Assembly (NCBI RefSeq): GCF_013409935.1
Contig: NZ_JACCCO010000001.1
Coordinates: 1,054,001-1,118,000 of the forward strand
Direction of reading: 5' to 3'
Length of the DNA stretch: 64,000 nucleotides
DNA from: Streptosporangium sandarakinum
GTDB lineage: Bacteria; Actinomycetota; Actinomycetes; Streptosporangiales; Streptosporangiaceae
Both the position numbers and the translations under genes were made by a program. Below, one piece after another: positions 59,328 through 64,000 of this stretch (position 1 is its first letter; each line of letters opens with the position of its first letter). The notes beneath the pieces are model-generated. The model ran no database searches. It had not been told where the DNA came from and saw only the letters and a program-made list of their open reading frames with translations.

Positions 59328-60030
59328 GGTGCAACCTCCGGTGGCGCTTCGAGGGGAATGTAGGGGCACGGCCAAGTCTGGCGTGGTACCGCGTAAAGGC
59401 AATGGCTCGACCTCGCCACTTTAGTCGCCGTCATGACCTACCAGCGCCCGCACGGAGACGGTACGGAGACAGGACAGGGGCGGGCAGGCGGGCGGGACGC
59501 GGGCGGGTTCGGGGCCGGGCCGGGGCCGGGGCGGGAACGGCGGTCACCCAGCGGCGGGCACGAAGGGGGCGCGGGCGGCACGAGGCGGCACGGGCGGCGG
59601 GCACGGAGGACGCCGGGGGCGCGGGCGGCACGAGGCGGCGGGCCGGATCGGCCGCCCGCACGGCACGGGAAAGCGCCGCGCGGGAGAACCCGGCACGGAA
59701 AAAGCGGCGCGGGGATACGCCGCACGAGGACACGAGACACGGCACGCACGCGACAGGTGACGCACGCGACACGAAAGTCCCGGAGCGAAAAGTCCGGCCG
59801 AAAGGACCGGGACGGAAATCCCGGTGCGAAGGGCGCGGCGAAGACCCGGCGAGAAAGGCGGGATCCGAAAGTTCGACTTCGAAAGGCGGGCTCCGGGGCG
59901 CGGAACGGCCCTGGGGCGCGGAACGGCTCCACGGTGCGGGCGCTCCTTTTCCGCGCGCCCCTCGGGACGGGAGGAAAGGAGCGCCACGACCGTTCAGCGA
60001 CTCTTCGGCATCGGTGCCGACCGGGGCGGA
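59328..60030. other. 700-nt low-complexity gap with degenerate repeats
   Basis: No supported gene. The sequence shows many GGCACGAGG, GCGGGCGG and CGAAAG units. A 25-bp direct repeat (GGGGGCGCGGGCGGCACGAG...) is at 59565-59589 and 59615-59639. The open frames here are Arg/Ala/Gly-rich on every strand, the mark of biased noncoding DNA. Confidence 0.6.
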
Positions 60031-60441
60031 TCAGTCGCCGCCGCCACCGCCACCACCACCGCCACCACCACCGCCGCCACCGCCACCGCCACCGCCACCG
60101 CCGCCGACGGTGTTGATGTTGGTGTTGGTGTTGGAGACGTTGGCGCCGCCGCCACCGCCACCACCGCCGCCTCCACCGCCACCACCGCCACCACCGCCAC
60201 CGCCACCGCCGCCACCGCCACCGCCACCGCCGCCTCCACCGCCTCCGCCACCGCGGCGGGCGAAGCACCTCTCAGGGTTCCTCTTCTGCCAGCAGGGCGT
60301 CGCCGCGGAGACGAGGGCGGACGTGGAGGCGGTCTCGACGGTGGTTCCGGCACTGGCCGGCTGGGCGGACATCGTCACGGGGACGGCGAGGGCGGAGGCC
60401 AGCAGCGCGCCGGCGGCTATCGCGTTCTTCGTCTTGGTCAT
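60031..60441 (-). CDS. secreted poly-glycine protein
   Basis: 136 aa. A clear signal peptide (MTKTKNAIAAGALLASALAV then PVTMSAQPASA) is followed by about 32 ordinary residues with two Cys (ATPCWQKRNPERCFARR), a run of 36 glycines, the spacer ANVSNTNTNINTV, 23 glycines and a final Asp. Gly codons vary only at the third base (GGT/GGC). GGAG lies 9 nt before the ATG. I do not recognise a family. The signal peptide and ribosome site argue it is a real gene. Confidence 0.7.
   Translation of the reverse strand: MTKTKNAIAAGALLASALAVPVTMSAQPASAGTTVETASTSALVSAATPCWQKRNPERCFARRGGGGGGGGGGGGGGGGGGGGGGGGGGGGGGGGGGGGANVSNTNTNINTVGGGGGGGGGGGGGGGGGGGGGGGD
60037..60252. repeat. (CCGCCA)n-type microsatellite
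   Basis: Two tracts of CCG/CCA triplets, 60037-60105 and about 60145-60252, separated by a unique 39-nt segment. They encode the two glycine runs of the secreted protein on the minus strand. Such tracts are prone to length change. Confidence 0.9.
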
Positions 60442-60978
60442 CGGAGATCACTCCATGTCGTACGGGGCCGGCCCGGCCGACACCCGGGGCTGAGTGAGAC
60501 GTGGAATCGGCGCCGAAGACGGCGCCGGAGCGGCACAGAACCGCAAGTCCCACGGTAAGTCGCGGAAAGTCCGGCGCTTATCACACCGAAGCAAAGGCAT
60601 TGATCCGCACGAATTACCTTTCGATTCAACCCGGAAACCGAGAGAAATCGCTCGGTCACCCTATGTAGTGTCCATTCGGTGGCGGGCTTTCTCCGCGAAG
60701 ATTCCCCACGATCCCGGGACGCAATGGCCGGGTAGGTCATCACGGCCCGCTCCCACGCCCTGGGGGAAATGATTCCGCCCGGCTTCTGAAGCGGAAAGGC
60801 GGGAGTTACCGCCGTTTGGGGAATGGCGATGGCATTGTCCGGCCCGGACGGGCACGTCACTTCGGGGATGGGGACGGCGTTGTCCGGTCGGGACGCGCGT
60901 CGCCCGGCGGCTCGGGGACGGATACCGGACGGACGCGTTGTCCGGTCCGGACGCGCGTCGCCCGCGCCGGGACCGCCG
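60442..60978. other. 540-nt gap with a 58-nt-spaced repeat
   Basis: No supported gene. The left part, relatively AT-rich (60560-60700), may hold the promoter of the poly-glycine gene. Near the right end GCGTTGTCCGGTCGGGACGC and the following ten bases (60877-60906) recur at 60935-60964 with one mismatch; a diverged third copy is near 60831. Confidence 0.6.
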
Positions 60979-62241
60979 TCACCTTCGCGCCGGGACCGCC
61001 GCCGCGACGCGGACGCCGTTCACGACGAGGCCCAGGCAGATCAGCGCCACGACGGCCACCACCGTCAGCATGACCGGATAGGAGAGCCACCCCGCCAGGG
61101 TGGCCAGCACGGTGGGGAGCAGGAAACCCGAGTAGGCGAGCGCGTAGTAGACGCCGGTCAGGCCGGCCAGGTCGTCCGCACCGGCCATCCGCTGTATCTC
61201 CTGCAGCCCGGAGACCATCGCGATGCCGTAGCCGGCTCCCAGGGCGACCGCGGCGGCGGCCGCCAGCCACGGTGACAGCAGCAGCGCGTTCACCGCGCAC
61301 AGCACCGCGCCGAGGAGCATCACCGCCATCGCCGCCACCGGAGCCCGTCCCGTACGGGCGCCCTCCTCGCCGTGCAGCCTCTTGGCCACCGGCTGCACGG
61401 CCACGCCCACTCCCAGGGTCAGCACCGTGAGGCCGGTCGCGTACGCCAGCCCCCAGTGCCCCACGCGGAAGCCGACCAGCTGGGGCATGACCGCGTACGC
61501 CAGCCCGGCCGAGCCGAACACCCACGGCGCCATCGGCAGGATCACGAGCCGGAACCGCCTGCGGGCCGGCGCGGGGACGCGCAGGTCGCTCGCGAGGGCC
61601 GCGAGGAGATCCCGGGCCGAACCCGTGGCGCGCGGGAGCGGCGGCCGGGTCTCCGGCACCCGCAGGAGCAGCACGGGGATCGCCACGGCGAGGAGAAGGT
61701 GGACGACGTACGGGGTCACCATGGGCCACGGCCCCCACTGGGCCAGCGCGCCCGCGACACCCGCGCCGAGCGCGAATCCGGCCGTCTGGCACAGCGCGGC
61801 ACGGCGCGCGGCGAGCCCGCCGTCGGCCCCGGTCGACAGTTCCTTCACCCAGCTGCTGCCCACCGACATGGCGGTGCCGACCGCGACGCCGGTGATCAGC
61901 CGGCCCGCGTAGATGGCCCAGGCGCTCTGGCCGCCGAAGCAGAGCACCAGGCTCGCGACGGCCGAGGCGACGGCGCCGGCCACCAGCACGGGGCGCCGCC
62001 CGCGCCGGTCCGAGACGGGCCCGGCGAGCAGGAGACCCGGCACGAGCCCGACGACGTACGCGCCGAGGAAGGCGTCGACGCTGAGCGCGGAGTAGCCGCC
62101 CAGCCGGCGGTACATCAGCAGCAGCGGGGTGAACTGGTTGCCGCCCCAGCCGCAGGCGAACATCGCCGCGGCGACGATCCGCCAGGAGTCCGATCGGGGC
62201 GCGGCGGCAGGCGACGGGACGGCCTGCTTGGTTTCGAGCAT
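60979..62241 (-). CDS. MFS transporter
   Basis: 420 aa, about twelve helices. AGPVSDRRGRRPVLVAGAVA is the loop 2-3 MFS motif. Resembles drug or sugar-type major facilitators, but I cannot assign a substrate. The ATG has no convincing ribosome binding site. It starts 15 nt after the gntR-type regulator stop, so the two form an operon and the regulator probably controls the transporter. Confidence 0.85.
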   Translation of the reverse strand: MLETKQAVPSPAAAPRSDSWRIVAAAMFACGWGGNQFTPLLLMYRRLGGYSALSVDAFLGAYVVGLVPGLLLAGPVSDRRGRRPVLVAGAVASAVASLVLCFGGQSAWAIYAGRLITGVAVGTAMSVGSSWVKELSTGADGGLAARRAALCQTAGFALGAGVAGALAQWGPWPMVTPYVVHLLLAVAIPVLLLRVPETRPPLPRATGSARDLLAALASDLRVPAPARRRFRLVILPMAPWVFGSAGLAYAVMPQLVGFRVGHWGLAYATGLTVLTLGVGVAVQPVAKRLHGEEGARTGRAPVAAMAVMLLGAVLCAVNALLLSPWLAAAAAVALGAGYGIAMVSGLQEIQRMAGADDLAGLTGVYYALAYSGFLLPTVLATLAGWLSYPVMLTVVAVVALICLGLVVNGVRVAAAVPARR

Positions 62242-62256
62242 GGGGAAGATCGGACC

Positions 62257-62976
62257 TTACGCGTCGTTCGTCGGGTACGGCTGAGGCCGTACGGAATGTT
62301 GGGTGGCCGAGGCTTCGTCGCTCGCCCGGGACGGCCACGGCGAGCCGTGCGTCGCCGTGAGGTGGCTCAGCAGGGCCGAGGCGAAGGCGGCGTCGTCGCC
62401 GTCGCGGAGGTGGCCGAGGAGGGCCTCGTGCTCGTCGGCCAGCAGGGAGAGCCGCTCCGGTCGCGGTCTCAGCGCGGAGATGCTCATGCGCCGCTGCCGG
62501 TCGCCGAGGGTGGCGTAGAACCGGTCGGCCAGCCGGTTCCCGGACGCTTCGACGATGCAACGGTGGAACGACTCGTCGGCCTCGGCGAACCGGTCGACGT
62601 CGGCGGTCTCGGCGAGGGCGCGCTGGCGTCTCAGCAGCTCCCGCATCCTCTCGTGGTACTCGTCCGGCAGGCCGGTGCGCGCGATGCGCTCCGCCGCGGA
62701 CCGTTCGAGCGCCAGCCGCAGGTCCAGCACGTCCGCCGCCTCTCCCGGCGGCACCGGCACCACCACCGCGCCGCGCTTGGGGTGAAGCGTCAGCAGTTCC
62801 TCCGACGCGAGGCGCAGGAACGCCTCCCGGACGGGCGTCCTGCTCACCCGCACCCGTTCGGCGATCTCCCCCTCGCTGATGAGGCTGCCGCCGGGCAGCT
62901 CGCCGGAGAGGATCAACTCCTTGGTCACCGTGTACGCGGTGTGGGCGGCGGAGGGGCGCTTCACGGATTCGGACAT
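62257..62976 (-). CDS. GntR-family regulator, FadR/FCD type
   Basis: 239 aa: N-terminal winged helix (GELPGGSLISEGEIAERVRV, SRTPVREAFLRLASEELL) and a C-terminal FCD ligand domain (ALERSAAERIARTG, DESFHRCIVEASGN, DEHEALLGHLRDGD). FCD regulators often bind organic acids. Its ATG lies 8 nt from a perfect 40-bp palindrome, a likely operator for autoregulation. Confidence 0.92.
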   Translation of the reverse strand: MSESVKRPSAAHTAYTVTKELILSGELPGGSLISEGEIAERVRVSRTPVREAFLRLASEELLTLHPKRGAVVVPVPPGEAADVLDLRLALERSAAERIARTGLPDEYHERMRELLRRQRALAETADVDRFAEADESFHRCIVEASGNRLADRFYATLGDRQRRMSISALRPRPERLSLLADEHEALLGHLRDGDDAAFASALLSHLTATHGSPWPSRASDEASATQHSVRPQPYPTNDA

Positions 62977-62984
62977 ACAAGCAG

Positions 62985-63024
62985 CCTACCGGCATAGATA
63001 CATGGTTGTATCTATGCCGGTAGG
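62985..63024. promoter_or_regulatory. 40-bp perfect palindrome, likely GntR operator
   Basis: Arms 62985-63002 and 63007-63024 (CCTACCGGCATAGATACA) are perfectly complementary around a 4-nt centre TGGT. It lies between the phosphofructokinase stop (63068) and the regulator ATG (62976). The AT-rich core ATACA-N4-TGTAT resembles GntR-family half sites. A terminator role for the kinase gene is the alternative, but no T-tract follows. Confidence 0.7.
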
Positions 63025-63067
63025 CAAGAGACCCGGCGACTCCCGTCGGCCGGCCCGGCGACTCCCG

Positions 63068-64000
63068 TCAGCCGAAGAAGACCTCCGCCTCCTCGTAGCG
63101 TCCGACCGGCACCGTCTTCAGTTCCTTGGTGGCCTCGCCGAGGCCGGCCCGGACGATGTCGGTGCCCCGGAGCGCCACCATGACGCCGAACTCGCCGTCG
63201 TGGACGGCGTCGATGGCCTGCAGGCCGAACCTGGTGGCCAGGACCCGGTCGAAGGCCGTGGGCGTGCCGCCGCGCTGGATGTGGCCGAGCACGGTGGTGC
63301 GGGCCTCCTTGCCGGTCCGCTTCTCGATCTCCTTGGCCAGCATCTCGCCGATGCCGCCCAGCCGGACGTGGCCGAACGCGTCGAGCTCACCGGCCTGGAG
63401 GGTCATCTGGCCCTCGATCGGGTGGGCGCCCTCGGCGACCACGATGATCGGCGCGTACCGGGTCTGGAAGCGGGACTCGACGTAGGCGCAGACCCGGTCG
63501 ATGTCGAACGGCTTCTCCGGGATGAGGATGACATTGGCGCCTCCCGCCATGCCCGCGTGCAGGGCGATCCACCCGGCGTGGCGGCCCATCACCTCGCAGA
63601 TCAGCGCCCTGTGGTGGGACTCGGCGGTGGTGTGCAGCCGGTCGATCGCCTCGACGGCGATGTTGACGGCCGTGTCGAACCCGAAGGTGTAGTCGGTGGC
63701 GTTCAGGTCGTTGTCGATGGTCTTCGGCACGCCGACGACCTTGACGCCCTGGTCGAAGAGCTGCTTGGCGACGCCGAGGGTGTCCTCGCCGCCGATGGCG
63801 ATCAGGGCGTCGACCCCGGCCTCGGCCAGGTTGCCCTTGATCTTCTCGACACCGCCTTCGATCTTGAGGGGGTTGGTCCGGGAGGAGCCCAGGATGGTCC
63901 CGCCGCGTGGCAGGATGCCCCGGACCGCCTGGATGTCCAGCGGCACCGTCTCACCTTCGAGCGGGCCGCGCCAGCCGTCGCAGAATCCGACGAACTCGTG
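63068..64000 (-). CDS. 6-phosphofructokinase, probably pyrophosphate-dependent (partial)
   Basis: The 5' end is beyond the right edge; 310 codons are visible. VGVPKTIDNDL and MGRHAGWIALHAG are kinase signatures. In the nucleotide site the motif is GGEDT, with Asp where ATP enzymes have Gly, and the catalytic loop has Lys in PKTIDND. The Asp plus Lys pair is known to mark pyrophosphate-dependent PFKs such as that of Amycolatopsis, unlike the ATP-using Streptomyces enzymes. Confidence 0.9.
   Translation of the reverse strand, partial: HEFVGFCDGWRGPLEGETVPLDIQAVRGILPRGGTILGSSRTNPLKIEGGVEKIKGNLAEAGVDALIAIGGEDTLGVAKQLFDQGVKVVGVPKTIDNDLNATDYTFGFDTAVNIAVEAIDRLHTTAESHHRALICEVMGRHAGWIALHAGMAGGANVILIPEKPFDIDRVCAYVESRFQTRYAPIIVVAEGAHPIEGQMTLQAGELDAFGHVRLGGIGEMLAKEIEKRTGKEARTTVLGHIQRGGTPTAFDRVLATRFGLQAIDAVHDGEFGVMVALRGTDIVRAGLGEATKELKTVPVGRYEEAEVFFG

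Noticed and set aside
59402-60493. Plus-strand 363-residue open frame with long proline runs
   Set aside because: It is the mirror of the glycine tract and of biased noncoding DNA; no ribosome site, no signal peptide and no family. The minus-strand gene has both a signal peptide and a ribosome site.

Overview
This window reads as chromosomal DNA from a very GC-rich actinobacterium. Third codon positions are almost all G or C, GTG and TTG starts are common, and it carries actinobacterial markers: the DNA-bending protein mIHF, the developmental regulator BldD, and a PASTA-repeat PknL kinase. Streptosporangiales or a nearby order is my best guess from gene order; this is inference, not a database result. 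I see no phage, insertion sequence, CRISPR array, rRNA or tRNA gene.

1-14 kb (minus strand): one long pyrimidine and nucleotide block, read right to left as pyrR-pyrB-pyrC-carA-carB-pyrK-pyrD-pyrF-mihF-gmk-rpoZ-coaBC-hypothetical-metK. A PyrR-type RNA loop lies just ahead of pyrR. 14-22 kb (plus): a complete arginine deiminase locus (AdiC-type antiporter, arcA, arcB, arcC, a second amino-acid permease, a universal stress protein). 22-36 kb: bldD, a membrane PP2C phosphatase, a HEPN-domain gene behind a strong promoter with two LexA-type boxes, an L,D-transpeptidase, then a block recalling the mycobacterial Rv2170-Rv2176 region (acetyltransferase, metF, polyprenyl synthase, small HTH protein, pknL). 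Thiamine genes are interleaved: thiE, an FAD oxidoreductase, and thiO-thiS-thiG behind a TPP riboswitch.

36-46 kb (minus): a purine-catabolic operon covering 8-oxoguanine or xanthine to urate, 5-hydroxyisourate, OHCU, allantoin, allantoate and ureidoglycolate, plus glycerate kinase. The xanthine dehydrogenase FAD and Fe-S subunits are present but the molybdopterin subunit is not. This locus is full of 17- and 18-nt tandem arrays and low-complexity in-frame insertions in its enzymes. 46-53 kb: endonuclease IV, a PucR-type regulator, and a divergent urease-like gamma-beta/alpha pair with no accessory genes, followed by an MHS-family transporter and a YtcJ-like amidohydrolase.

54-64 kb: a LytS/LytTR two-component pair, a sulfite-oxidase-fold protein, DAHP synthase behind a Phe-Trp-Phe-Trp-Tyr leader peptide and terminator, thiI, a small secreted poly-glycine protein, an MFS exporter with a GntR regulator facing a 40-bp perfect palindrome, and a 6-phosphofructokinase (cut by the window edge) with residues typical of the pyrophosphate-dependent form.

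The observations I rate highest are the poly-glycine secreted protein, the SOS-type promoter of the HEPN gene, the aromatic attenuator ahead of DAHP synthase, the orphan urease-like cluster, and the minisatellite-rich purine locus.
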